NCBI GenBank assembly: GCA_015061685.1
Contig: SUWD01000009.1
Location: forward strand, 19,966 to 83,965
Reading direction: 5' to 3'
Source of the DNA: Lentisphaerota bacterium
GTDB taxonomy: Bacteria > Verrucomicrobiota > Lentisphaeria > Victivallales > Victivallaceae
DNA length: 64,000 nt
This document shows, in pieces, positions 43,420-52,442 of the stretch; positions within the stretch are counted from its first letter, which is position 1, and each line of letters starts with the position of its first letter. The position numbers were made by a program, and so were the translations under genes. The notes beneath the pieces were generated by a model. That model saw only the letters and a list, made by a program, of their open reading frames with translations, did no database searches and was not told where the DNA came from.

Positions 43420-44929
43420 GATTACCGCTCCTTTTTCCGGAAACACTGACTATCCGCACTAATACCGTAGAAAGAAAATCCCCGGCACGTTTCTGCATAG
43501 CTGCAGAAAGTTTTTCAGGAGAATAATCTTCCTTTTTCAATTCTTCCGTCAAAATACGCATACTGTGTGCTGCTAAAAGTTCCCGGTTATCCGGGGTACG
43601 CCGATAAATGCGGATATATTCATCCGTAAACTCACGGGGCATATCAGGAACAAGTAGTTCTACTGTAAAACAATCTCCGAAATAACTGCTCTTCCGGAAC
43701 GTCTCTGATAAAGATGAGCTTAAAATATAAAGCGGCAATGATATTTTCTCATTATTCAAGCGATCGATCCAAGCCGGAAAATCATCAGCTTCTCCGGCAA
43801 ATATGATCGCATCAACTTCCGGGGAAAAACTTCCCAGTTCCGGAACAAAACTCAAATCAGGATACAATTCTTTCGCCTTTTCCTGCAATTTTCCGAAAAA
43901 CACCTTGCCAATTTTATTTTGCGGAATAATCAAAAATATTTTCTTCGATCCCCTATGCTTAAGATGCTCCAGCAAAGGTGAAATCAATTCATTCAAAGAC
44001 GGATAAAAGACAGCCGAATTATCCGGGAACGCTTCTTTTTCTGAAACCACAGGATAACAACAATTTACCAATGGCAAACTGTGCGATGCCGTCAATGCGG
44101 AAGCTCTGAATAACTGTTGTTCATCGATCGTCATCCACACAGCGGCAATTGCCGGATCGCTGCAAAATTCCTGTACTGCATTTGATAATTCCCCGCAATC
44201 ATACGGACGGCTGATCAATTCTATTTGTTTACCGCCCTGCCGGTTTGCCAAATCAACAACCACTCCGGCAGATCTGACAAATTCAAGCGGATACTTTTCG
44301 TCATTATAATACGGTACGGCAATTTTTATCACCGGAAAATCCGCAACAGCCGTTGATCTGCCTTTGGCTTGCCCTCTTACAAAACGATGATCAAAACCAG
44401 CGTTCTCTGTTATCAAAGAAATAATCAGCAAAATAAGACAAATACATAACGGTAAAACAAGCAGCCAATTTTTCAACACCGTATTAAACAAACGTTTCAA
44501 ATAAAAACAACTCCGCCTTATTTTCCCGGCAAACGTCACTTTGAGTGGTTCAATTTTCAATCCTATACCGGTAAAGTGATTTTCAAAATCATCCCGGCAA
44601 ACCTTGTACCTGCCATAAACCGGATCATTGATAAAATACCATTGTTTTGCCGTATCATGCCCGTCGCAAATAACAAAACGGTCAAAATCCCAATACAAAA
44701 TCAAGGGGAAAGACAAAATATCCAATGCTGAAGTCGATCCCCGGAAAGGAGAAAGCGTCAGTCCGCAATTTGCGGCAGTTTCTATGATCCCGGAATTTTC
44801 CATTGTTCCGCACGATTTCTGCAAATGCTCAAAAGAAAACGATATACCGTGATATTCAAGTAATGATCCCAAGACAGATGCCCCGGAATCAGAATTACAG
44901 CAATGACAGGTCAAGGGAGTTTTCATCAT
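43397..44929 (-). CDS. degenerate C39-like domain fused through one membrane segment to a type I periplasmic receptor domain
   Basis: 510 residues. About 1-128 resembles the C39 peptidase domain of NHLP bacteriocin exporters (SGASVLGSLLEYHGISFSFEHLQKSCG, WDFDRFVICDGHDTAKQWYFINDPVYGRYKV, FENHFTGIGLKIEP). The catalytic Cys of the usual ECG is Ser in NSDSGAS (residue 15), and the usual His of HFV is Arg84, so it should not cleave. About 154-174 is one membrane segment. About 205-490 is a branched-chain-receptor-like domain (EFVRSAGVVVDLANRQGG, FCSDPAIAAVWMTIDEQQLFRASALTASHSLPLVNCCYP). It probably senses a ligand outside and binds a leader-like peptide inside (inference). Confidence 0.75.
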   Translation of the reverse strand: MMKTPLTCHCCNSDSGASVLGSLLEYHGISFSFEHLQKSCGTMENSGIIETAANCGLTLSPFRGSTSALDILSFPLILYWDFDRFVICDGHDTAKQWYFINDPVYGRYKVCRDDFENHFTGIGLKIEPLKVTFAGKIRRSCFYLKRLFNTVLKNWLLVLPLCICLILLIISLITENAGFDHRFVRGQAKGRSTAVADFPVIKIAVPYYNDEKYPLEFVRSAGVVVDLANRQGGKQIELISRPYDCGELSNAVQEFCSDPAIAAVWMTIDEQQLFRASALTASHSLPLVNCCYPVVSEKEAFPDNSAVFYPSLNELISPLLEHLKHRGSKKIFLIIPQNKIGKVFFGKLQEKAKELYPDLSFVPELGSFSPEVDAIIFAGEADDFPAWIDRLNNEKISLPLYILSSSLSETFRKSSYFGDCFTVELLVPDMPREFTDEYIRIYRRTPDNRELLAAHSMRILTEELKKEDYSPEKLSAAMQKRAGDFLSTVLVRIVSVSGKRSGNHGRGFQE

Positions 44930-45492
44930 TCCCCGCCTCCGGCATCAATCACAACTCTGCCGCTGATGCCATTTTTCACGGAACAGGATTTTCCGGCTTC
45001 CCTGCTCCAGCGGTAACCGGATGCAGAACTGCTGTCGGGAATAAATTCCACCTCAACTTTATATGCTCCGGAACGATTTTCAACCAGTTTACGGACAACC
45101 GGATCGGAAACAGAGTTTTGCGTCCCGGTAAAAACAATTTCTTGCGGATGAATCTGTTTTACCACACAACAAATCCCGCCAAAATCATCCGCATCTGCAG
45201 AGTCAGGATAAAAACACCCACACATCCCCGGACGGATCTCTCTGCCGGAAGCAACTGGAATCAGTACCTCCGCCCCGGAACTCGTAACGACACCATATCC
45301 GGAAACATACTTCACTTGATTTCCGGAAAAATACCAGATCACAAAAATCGCCGTCAATATCCAAAGAAATACAACCGCCGGATAATAATAACGCTTGTAT
45401 CTTTTTCCGGGATCCGGCTCAACCGCCATGCGTGAATGATACCGCAAAAATTCCAAAGCCCGGAAAGAAAAAGATATTTTATGTTCAGACAT
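44926..45492 (-). CDS. NHLM/NHLP bacteriocin-type secretion protein, HlyD-like, shortened
   Basis: 188 residues. A cytoplasmic N-terminus of about 35 residues and one membrane segment (YYYPAVVFLWILTAIFVIWYF) are followed by a periplasmic part with VASGREIRPGMCGCFYP, ICCVVKQIHPQEIVF and YKVEVEFIPDSSSASGYRW...SCSVKNGISGRVVI. This matches the C-terminal region of the NHLM bacteriocin system secretion protein. The long coiled-coil insert of normal HlyD proteins is missing, so it cannot span to an outer-membrane channel in the usual way. Overlaps the sigma gene by 8 bases and the next gene by 4. Confidence 0.78.
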   Translation of the reverse strand: MSEHKISFSFRALEFLRYHSRMAVEPDPGKRYKRYYYPAVVFLWILTAIFVIWYFSGNQVKYVSGYGVVTSSGAEVLIPVASGREIRPGMCGCFYPDSADADDFGGICCVVKQIHPQEIVFTGTQNSVSDPVVRKLVENRSGAYKVEVEFIPDSSSASGYRWSREAGKSCSVKNGISGRVVIDAGGGE

Positions 45493-45970
45493 ATTTCAAA
45501 TCTTTCACTTTCCTTGCCAACTTTTCCTTTGCCCGGCTTATATGCCGTACGATATCGCAAGTCTCTTCTCCGGTAAGTTTTGCGATATTGCGGATATTCA
45601 ACCTGCCGCAGCGGGAAAGAGCATAAGCAGTACGCATGGCACTTGGCAATTCAGCTATTGCTTCAAGGAGAATTTTTCTTTTATCTGAAAACTCATCATC
45701 CGGCAAACTGACATCCGGCAAACTGACATCCAAACCATGCTGTTTCCGCCAAAGGAAATTATCCAAAACATTCAAAACAGATGCAAAAATTTCCAGTTCC
45801 GCCTCGGATGGAGAAACTGGAAATTCATGCCATTTGTCGATCAACCCGGCAAAAGAATCAAGTGTCAACTGCCAAGCTTGCGGATAACTCAAACCATCAG
45901 CAACAAGAAAACTGATCACTCTGCCGGAAAACGCAGTATAAAGTAGAGTCGGATCAACTCTTTTCATCAT
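45485..45970 (-). CDS. ECF-like RNA polymerase sigma factor
   Basis: 161 residues. Region 2-like helices (LYTAFSGRVISFLVADGLSYPQAWQLTLDSF) and a clear region 4 (LPSAMRTAYALSRCGRLNIRNIAKLTGEETCDIVRHISRAKEKLARKV). The linker holds a 15-bp tandem duplication giving DVSLPDVSLPD (45697-45731). No anti-sigma gene is recognisable nearby; the membrane proteins encoded next, one with an extracytoplasmic receptor domain, may regulate it. The start has only a weak ribosome site. It follows the secreted protein gene by 12 bases. Confidence 0.82.
   Translation of the reverse strand: MMKRVDPTLLYTAFSGRVISFLVADGLSYPQAWQLTLDSFAGLIDKWHEFPVSPSEAELEIFASVLNVLDNFLWRKQHGLDVSLPDVSLPDDEFSDKRKILLEAIAELPSAMRTAYALSRCGRLNIRNIAKLTGEETCDIVRHISRAKEKLARKVKDLKYV
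45697..45731 (-). repeat. 15-bp tandem duplication in the sigma-factor gene
   Basis: CATCCGGCAAACTGA twice, followed by CATCC; in frame, duplicating five residues in the linker. Confidence 0.9.
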
Positions 45971-45982
45971 CAACTTTCTGAA

Positions 45983-46741
45983 TCACTCGACCGTAACTTT
46001 GATATTACGCATTTCGATCTGACATTTTGCGACATTCATATTGAATGCAAGTTTGATTTTAGCAGTACCTGGATAAAAGGTGGTATAACGCTTGGAAAAG
46101 GTCATCCATTCATTGGCTCTGCGTCCGGCACCGGCATAAATATAAGCATTGCCCACGATATGTTGACGCACAACAGTACCAGCCGGATAAGCTTTGGCAA
46201 AAGGTTTCTTTACGGGGATTTCGATAGTTCCATCAGTATTGACTTTAACTTGTTTTGATTCAAAAGCAGGAGAAAAATCAAAATTAGGCAGATCTGACAA
46301 ATCCTCTTTGGCATTGAATACAATTCTGCCGAGAGTATTGATTTTCCATTTTTCAGCATCTTTAAGAACAATACTGTTATCACCGGCATTGACATCTTTT
46401 GCAAGCGACGCAACTGACTTGGAGACAGTGGTAACAGCATAATAAGGGATTTCCCTGCCTGTTTCAGTATAGGGGATAAATCCGAAATAGATCGTTGCTT
46501 TAGCAGGCGGTTCAACCAAACGGAATTCTCCCGAAATGACATAAGTCTTACCTTTTTCAACCGGAATAAATTCTTTTGATTTGACAACTGCGAATCCGCA
46601 AGTGCCACTCAAAATACCATCATTCCCGGAAGTAATCCGTTTGCTTGTCCAAACAGCCGGGGAATTTCCATCAAATACAGTCTCTGCCGCACCGAGAACA
46701 GCAGCGATCATACAAGCTGCCAAAAACATAATCTTTTTCAT
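45983..46741 (-). CDS. secreted beta-sandwich protein at the head of the sigma/NHLM-like operon
   Basis: 252 residues from the second ATG (46741; AAAGGA 7 bases upstream). Signal peptide MKKIMFLAACMIAAVLGAA. The mature part resembles a carbohydrate-binding jelly roll: FAVVKSKEFIPVEKGKTYVISGEFRLVEPPAKATIYFGFIPY near the start and ANEWMTFSKRYTTFYPGTAKIKLAFNMNVAKCQIEMRNIKVTVE at the end. Unlike its neighbours it has no catalytic motif. Same strand and 12 bases before the sigma gene, so it is probably co-transcribed; it may be the surface component or ligand carrier of the cassette. Confidence 0.72.
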   Translation of the reverse strand: MKKIMFLAACMIAAVLGAAETVFDGNSPAVWTSKRITSGNDGILSGTCGFAVVKSKEFIPVEKGKTYVISGEFRLVEPPAKATIYFGFIPYTETGREIPYYAVTTVSKSVASLAKDVNAGDNSIVLKDAEKWKINTLGRIVFNAKEDLSDLPNFDFSPAFESKQVKVNTDGTIEIPVKKPFAKAYPAGTVVRQHIVGNAYIYAGAGRRANEWMTFSKRYTTFYPGTAKIKLAFNMNVAKCQIEMRNIKVTVE

Positions 46742-46805
46742 TTTCATTCCTTTCTGATCAAATTATTTTCCGGATTTTTCGTATTGAAAAATCTCCTGCT
46801 GTTTT

Positions 46806-46833
46806 AATATACTCCGGATGCAGAAAAAATCAA
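46806..46833 (-). promoter_or_regulatory. promoter of the six-gene sigma/NHLM-like/DA1 cassette
   Basis: Minus strand TTGATT, 16-base spacer, TATATT, about 65 bases before the ATG at 46741. No other promoter-like sequence was seen down to 42260. Confidence 0.7.
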
Positions 46834-46876
46834 ACTGCAAAATAAATTTTATTTGTCGCAAGTACAGCAACCTGAA

Positions 46877-46930
46877 ATAAAAAACTTCTTCCGGCAAATC
46901 AGGCATTTTACCCGTAATCCGGAAGAAGTT
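46877..46930 (-). terminator. rho-independent terminator of the pseudopilin-1182-DUF4434 operon
   Basis: AACTTCTTCCGG and CCGGAAGAAGTT form a 12-bp stem (46883-46894 with 46919-46930), followed on the minus strand by a T-run. Confidence 0.85.
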
Positions 46931-46961
46931 CCAGTTATTCTGATATATTCAAGTCATATCG

Positions 46962-47876
46962 TCAGGAAAGCAATTCCTGACGGTATTCCATATACCGGTC
47001 AAAAAGTCCGTGAGCTGACTGATACATGGAATTGGGACTCATGAAGTGAGAAAATTCAAAGGTAATCGCCTTATCCAGTTGAGCCTTGCGGGCAGCTTCC
47101 AGTTTCAACCGCATTTTTTCCCATTTGATCGGGAGGAATTTGATCGGCATATCCCGGTCAAAGGTTTCACAATTTGTCCAGCTCTGCATACCATACCGGC
47201 GGGCAAGGTCACGGTTGATCTCCAGATATTCCGGCAGCTCATCATAATCACAATGTCCATCCTGGAATGCAAGGATATCCACTGCTCCTTTGATTTCGGA
47301 AAGGATGATATCCCAGTCATGCTCGTGTTCAGCGGTTGAAACAGGATTATCCGGCATACATTTTACTCCGCAGATAAAAGGAGAGATCATTGTCGGCAAA
47401 TTGCCGGATAAATCTTTGACAAAATTTCCGAGATCGCGGTACAATCCGGTCATACCGACCTGCAGACGGGTGATTTCGCAATTGAGATACCAGCCTTTGA
47501 AACTTTTGTGATGACCGTATTTTTTCCATGCTTCTTCAGCGACAAACTTGGAAATGGTCAGTTCTTTCTCACACTCTTTGCGGTGCCAGTATTTGCCGGA
47601 GTCGTACAAGCCGAAGTAAAATGTCATATCATATTTATCTGCCAGAGTCAGAAACAGCTCCACCAAATCCAGTGGAGGACAGAAGCAAGCTTCGTTATCC
47701 ATCAGATATTTTGACGGAAACGTTATAAAACGTTTATGTCCGCAACGGATGAGAATGACCGTATCAATTCCGGCGGATTTCATCGCTGCGAAATCTCTGT
47801 CCCACTCTTTTTCGCCCCAATTCTGATGGGGGATATCATGGCTTATTTCATCCAAAAAAGTTCCTGTGATCAACAT
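46962..47876 (-). CDS. DUF4434-family TIM-barrel protein
   Basis: 304 residues, no signal peptide. The start ITGTFLDEISHDIPHQNWGEKEWDRDFAAMKSAGIDTVILIRCG is the DUF4434 pattern, with later strands MTFYFGLYDSGKYW, FKGWYLNCEITRL, VDILAFQDGHCDYDELPEYL and AITFEFSHFMSPNS. The acidic residues in WYLNCEI and FQDGHCD are candidates for catalysis. Family members are linked to glycan metabolism but not characterised to my knowledge. Third gene of the operon with a pseudopilin and the 1182-residue protein (21-base gap). Confidence 0.85.
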   Translation of the reverse strand: MLITGTFLDEISHDIPHQNWGEKEWDRDFAAMKSAGIDTVILIRCGHKRFITFPSKYLMDNEACFCPPLDLVELFLTLADKYDMTFYFGLYDSGKYWHRKECEKELTISKFVAEEAWKKYGHHKSFKGWYLNCEITRLQVGMTGLYRDLGNFVKDLSGNLPTMISPFICGVKCMPDNPVSTAEHEHDWDIILSEIKGAVDILAFQDGHCDYDELPEYLEINRDLARRYGMQSWTNCETFDRDMPIKFLPIKWEKMRLKLEAARKAQLDKAITFEFSHFMSPNSMYQSAHGLFDRYMEYRQELLS

Positions 47877-47897
47877 TTTGTTGTTTTCCCTTATATT

Positions 47898-50800
47898 TTA
47901 TTGTATTTTACCGCGGATCGCAGAAAATTTACCACCGGGCACTTTCAATTTCAAAGTCGGTGAAATTTTTCCGAAATTCACATCCTGTTTGAATTCAATC
48001 ACGCACTCGGCATCTTTTGCTCCGAGATTGTACGCTACTACTAAAATTTCGCCATTTTCATTTTGACGGACTTCAGCCGGACATCCTCTTAACGTAACCT
48101 CATTGGTCAAATTTTTCCAACCGGGATTGAAAAATTCTTCATTTTCAGCGACAACAGATGTCACTTCCGCAATGGCATTCATTGATCTGCCATCCATTGT
48201 TCCGTGTATATAGAGAAGAGCCCCTCCGGTGGCATCCAGCATGATCTGCATCAATCTGGCTTCAGAAACGACCTGCGGCACATCTCTTGACACCACCCGC
48301 CACGGCTCAAGGATCAATCCGAGAATCACCGGTTTCCCTTGAGCAGCAGCAATCGTATCGGCAATAGCTTTTACCGGACGGCCATACCCTGCCCCGCCAA
48401 AATCCATGGCATCATGGATTTTATTCCAGTCTATCGAATAGTTTATTTTTGTATCTTCACTCTGGTAACCGCTGTAGAAATATATTGTTACATCCGGCAA
48501 AAGACGTTTGGATACCTGATATATGAAATGAATTTCATTTGCCACTTGGGTCGTCATGAATTCCATCCACTTTTTGCGATATTTTCCCCGGATATCCGCA
48601 GGAGCCGGAGTTTCATCCAAACCGGCTGAAGCAGCAAAATCTTTCAGACAATTTTCACAAATACAAGCTGCATACGGACTGAATATCCCCATTTCATAAT
48701 CTACACAAACGATATCCGGTGAACCGCGACGTTTATGCCATTGCGGAAATTTTTCCTCAAACCACTGTTTGAATTCTTCATTACCTTTGAAGTATTGCGG
48801 GCATATCGTTGTCCCGGCAGAATAAGCTTTACCGTCAAAGGGAACAAGTCGGCTTTCCGGATGCATTTTTACAAATTCATCCAGATTGAAGTTCCAGTTT
48901 TCAAAAGAGAACAACTGAAAATTTTTCAAGCCGAAGCGGTTGTTTGCCATCATTTCCGTAACACCGATGAAAGCAAATTCCTCCGCAATCAGATCCCGCA
49001 GTGTCGGATCATCCATGGATTCCAGCCACATAGTCCACATCTGCATGTGCTGTTTTGCCATTTTTTTACCTTCAACTTTTTTCAGCACACTGACGTTGAC
49101 CTGATTGGGAACTTCGATAAAATTGCCGCTGCGGCTTGAGCAATGGAAATAGATCTTGAATTTTTTACCGGCGGCATTTTCCGGAGCCCGGATAAAAGCC
49201 GCCACATAAGTGTGGCTCTGCGGATTGTCGATATAAGAAACACTGTTATTGAAACGGATGCAGTGACGGTTGTACTTTTCTCCATTGATTACAATTTTTT
49301 GAATATTTTCAACCGTCAGCGGATTGAGATTGTAATAACCGCAAGCACCCTCAAAAGTGAAATTTTCCGGTAAGTCAAAGGTCATGGTATAATCCGCATT
49401 TTTCACTCCTTGCGGAACAAAGGGATAAAACAAAACCTGCTGGACTCTGCCCGCCGGAATGGATAGTCCGGCTCCCACAGTCCAATCCGGCCAAAGCCGG
49501 GAAATGTCACACAAAAGATTTTTTGTCAACATACCGGATGAATTTTTCTGCCATGAATCATCCGGCTGGTATTCAAAAGCTCCGATTTTGAAAGATACTG
49601 CGGCATCGTCAGTAACGATTTTATTATTGCCGCTGGCAAGCAGATACTGTTTTTTAGCTATTCCGTCATTGATCAATACGCTTTTACCGGAAGCAGCTTT
49701 GATCTGCATGATTCTGGCACTGGCACTGCCGGTAAACAGCGGCAGACGTAAAACTTCTTCCAAAGTAAAAGGATTGCGGATGGAAGCAAAATAATTGAAT
49801 TCCCCCTGGGTATTTATCTGAAACTTGCCCTGCATATCAAGGTAATTTGCCGTTTTGCCTTTGGCGGTCACAAAAGAATTGATCCAGGCAGGAGATTTTG
49901 AAATAAATTTCAGCTGATTTTCCCCGGAGTGAAAATTGATTTTACTATCAATATTGCCGAAAAACGGAGTGGTGGCAAAAGCAAGTTCACCGAATTTTGC
50001 CACATTATGAAATCCGTAGCCGGAAAAAGAACTTTTTTCCTTACGGCTCTGCTCATAACGGACGATCATCACTTTGAATCGTTCTCCGGGAAAAGGTTTG
50101 CCGCCGATGGCAGCAAACGGGATTGCCGCTTCCACAAAAAACTTGCCATGATCGGTTTTTCCAGCTGCATTTACGCCGGACTCAAAAATTTTCCGGGTTC
50201 CCCAGAGATCGGGAACTGTCTCAACCATTGCAGTAACGACTCCGGAAGCATTGATACAAAATTCATAAACTTTATTCTCTTTTTCCCGCTTGATCATCAA
50301 TGCAATGGAATCGTCATCGTAGCATTTGGCAATATCCGGCTTTTTCAAATTGTTGCGAAATTCATACAGACGCTGCTCCCATTTGTTGAGAGCTGACTCA
50401 AATGCTGTCGCCCCCAGATACAAATTATTTTCATCATAGAGAAATTTCACCTGTGTCTGCTCCACAGCCGGTCTGCCGTCAGGCAGCCGGAATAAGGAGG
50501 CGGCAAAAGCATTATCCCAACTCTTTTCATTCAAATCACCATCGGCGGCAATTGAACCATCTGCCGGGAATGCAGAAACCAGACTCAGAGGTGCAGATAC
50601 CGCAGTTTTTTCATCCGGACGGTAGTTTTCATCAGTGGTCAATACAATCAGGGAAATATCGCCATTGACTTTGGCTGCTCCATCCAAGCCGAAAGTAATG
50701 CACGGCATTGCGGACAAAGCATTATTGATACGCATTTTGACCCAGCTGAATTCCCCCTCCGGCATAGCAACGGAAGTCAAAGGTTGGGTCGCATTTCTCC

Positions 50801-51446
50801 AGACCAGATTGAGTTTGCCGCCGGGAGCTTTACGAACCTTTGCCCACAAAATCAATGGTTTTGAAGTCAACGGCACCGGAATACCGGACACCGGCAAATA
50901 CCAGAGCTGACCACGGCGGAAATTACCATCTTTTTTGCTGTAAGCATTAAATCCGTTGATCCCGGGATAATCCACAGCGGCAAAAACGACCGGTGCGACA
51001 TCAGAATCCTGCAATGCCGGATAATCGATCTTTTCGATCTTGAAATCAGTCAAAACAAATTCCGCATTTTTTCCGGCTTTGGAAAAAAGACATATCCCGG
51101 TACCTTTTGCATGGGAGAAAAACTGCATCTCCAACTGATATTTCCCACTGCTTTTGGGACGCAGTTCGTTGCTGTAACCTGCTTTCAACGAAGAAAAAAC
51201 TGCTATCTGCAAAGGCACGGAACTTTCAACATTGACCGTCACCCGGTACTGCCCCGGGGTCGTGATCGGTACAGTCCGGTACACGCCATGCTTGACCAGT
51301 AAACCTTTACCGGCAGAATATACCACTTTTCCCCCGCTGTACGGAGTAAACAAACTCTTTTCTTTTGCAAAATCAGCCCGATATATTTCTGCTGCTCCGA
51401 GCAAAGAGGCAAATAATGCAATTAGTGTACTTAAAAATATTTTCAT
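47898..51446 (-). CDS. 1182-residue secreted protein with CBM9-like and barrel domains
   Basis: Signal peptide MKIFLSTLIALFASLLGAA. About 20-140 and 150-280 are beta-sandwich modules. About 300-510 is a carbohydrate-binding CBM9-like domain (IAADGDLNEKSWDNAFAAS, VKFLYDENNLYLGATAFES, DDDSIALMIKREKENKVYEFCINASGVV). After further beta regions, about 800-1090 resembles a hydrolase barrel: MHPESRLVPFDG, DIVCVDYEMGIFSPYAACICENCLKDFAASAG (Asp and Glu after a strand plus a CxxC-like loop), VTIYFYSGYQSED and GKPVILGLILEPWRV. Co-transcribed with the pseudopilin (27-base gap). Exact enzyme family not recognised. Confidence 0.75.
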   Translation of the reverse strand: MKIFLSTLIALFASLLGAAEIYRADFAKEKSLFTPYSGGKVVYSAGKGLLVKHGVYRTVPITTPGQYRVTVNVESSVPLQIAVFSSLKAGYSNELRPKSSGKYQLEMQFFSHAKGTGICLFSKAGKNAEFVLTDFKIEKIDYPALQDSDVAPVVFAAVDYPGINGFNAYSKKDGNFRRGQLWYLPVSGIPVPLTSKPLILWAKVRKAPGGKLNLVWRNATQPLTSVAMPEGEFSWVKMRINNALSAMPCITFGLDGAAKVNGDISLIVLTTDENYRPDEKTAVSAPLSLVSAFPADGSIAADGDLNEKSWDNAFAASLFRLPDGRPAVEQTQVKFLYDENNLYLGATAFESALNKWEQRLYEFRNNLKKPDIAKCYDDDSIALMIKREKENKVYEFCINASGVVTAMVETVPDLWGTRKIFESGVNAAGKTDHGKFFVEAAIPFAAIGGKPFPGERFKVMIVRYEQSRKEKSSFSGYGFHNVAKFGELAFATTPFFGNIDSKINFHSGENQLKFISKSPAWINSFVTAKGKTANYLDMQGKFQINTQGEFNYFASIRNPFTLEEVLRLPLFTGSASARIMQIKAASGKSVLINDGIAKKQYLLASGNNKIVTDDAAVSFKIGAFEYQPDDSWQKNSSGMLTKNLLCDISRLWPDWTVGAGLSIPAGRVQQVLFYPFVPQGVKNADYTMTFDLPENFTFEGACGYYNLNPLTVENIQKIVINGEKYNRHCIRFNNSVSYIDNPQSHTYVAAFIRAPENAAGKKFKIYFHCSSRSGNFIEVPNQVNVSVLKKVEGKKMAKQHMQMWTMWLESMDDPTLRDLIAEEFAFIGVTEMMANNRFGLKNFQLFSFENWNFNLDEFVKMHPESRLVPFDGKAYSAGTTICPQYFKGNEEFKQWFEEKFPQWHKRRGSPDIVCVDYEMGIFSPYAACICENCLKDFAASAGLDETPAPADIRGKYRKKWMEFMTTQVANEIHFIYQVSKRLLPDVTIYFYSGYQSEDTKINYSIDWNKIHDAMDFGGAGYGRPVKAIADTIAAAQGKPVILGLILEPWRVVSRDVPQVVSEARLMQIMLDATGGALLYIHGTMDGRSMNAIAEVTSVVAENEEFFNPGWKNLTNEVTLRGCPAEVRQNENGEILVVAYNLGAKDAECVIEFKQDVNFGKISPTLKLKVPGGKFSAIRGKIQ

Positions 51447-51473
51447 AATTTGTACTTCGGTTTATGCCGGTGG

Positions 51474-52277
51474 TTACTTGGTGGGATCCCAGCAATTCAA
51501 AGTTTCAAAAGTTTTATAAGGATTTTTTGCCGAATTATAGGTCATCCGGTCTGCACCGGCATCCGTTTTTATGGATTCCGCGTGTCCATCAACAAAAGCA
51601 CAATTCACCGATCCGCCATGACGGCCGTCGATCATCCCGTAGTACGAGCCATCTTTCCATTGACAATGAACCACATCGCTGCCAGTATTGCGGGCACTTC
51701 CGCTTGCGAATGAGTCTGCAAAACAGAGAATTGATGACGGTCTTTTTACCCGGGAAATTTTTCCGCTTACACCTGTTCCGGAAACCTGGCATCCCTGGCA
51801 GAACTGCAAATGATCATTTCGTCCCATCTGAGAATAAGCAGTGATACCAGCGGCCATTCCCCAATCGCCACCGGCACCTCCGGTTTCCCAATAAGTACGA
51901 ATGTCTCCGGCTGACACATTGCAAGCCCGACGATCAGAATAGTTAGTTACAAAGGATGGACAGTTCACCATTTCCATACCAACGTTATTGGTAGCCAGCA
52001 GGATGCCTACCCAGTTGATATTATGACCGTTGGGACTTTTGGTGCTTGCAGGCGGCTGCTGATCGTTGTTTTCTGACAAATAAGCGATGTTGTAAGTTGA
52101 CATGGTTTTGAAGTGAGACAAACAATCTGCCGTCCGTCCGCGTTCACGGGCAGAATTGAGTGCCGGGAGCAGGATCGCTGCCAAAATTGCAATAATGGCG
52201 ATCACGACGAGCAGTTCGATAAGAGTAAAACAGTACTGTTTTACTCCACCATGGTGGAAGCATTTTTTTGATTTCAT
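51474..52277 (-). CDS. pseudopilin with H-X9-DG C-terminal signature
   Basis: 267 residues from [16 protein letters not shown] (GAGGTG upstream; longer frame rejected), then [18 protein letters not shown] with Glu5. The residue before cleavage is Cys. C-terminal motif [18 protein letters not shown]. First gene of the operon with the 1182-residue and DUF4434 proteins; a LacI gene lies upstream. The helix residues match the other pseudopilins while the codons differ, so protein-level constraint and not recent copying keeps them alike. Confidence 0.9.
   Translation of the reverse strand: MKSKKCFHHGGVKQYCFTLIELLVVIAIIAILAAILLPALNSARERGRTADCLSHFKTMSTYNIAYLSENNDQQPPASTKSPNGHNINWVGILLATNNVGMEMVNCPSFVTNYSDRRACNVSAGDIRTYWETGGAGGDWGMAAGITAYSQMGRNDHLQFCQGCQVSGTGVSGKISRVKRPSSILCFADSFASGSARNTGSDVVHCQWKDGSYYGMIDGRHGGSVNCAFVDGHAESIKTDAGADRMTYNSAKNPYKTFETLNCWDPTK
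52223..52258. repeat. double palindrome in pseudopilin leader region
   Basis: GTAAAACAGTACTGTTTTAC with two more pairs outside (52223-52246, 24 bp perfect), then TCCACCATGGTGGA (52245-52258, perfect). Encodes [11 protein letters not shown]. Confidence 0.95.
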
Positions 52278-52442
52278 GTTAACACCTCTTTTATTTTTCC
52301 GCCGGTCATGCTGTCCCGAAAACTCTATCGGCTTCAAACCACCCGGCTTGAAAATCACAGCTGATCCTGCGGAGTTCCTGCCGGAATCGACCTTTTTTCC
52401 GACAGAAAATGTTATTAATGTTACTTATTCAAAATTTTTATG

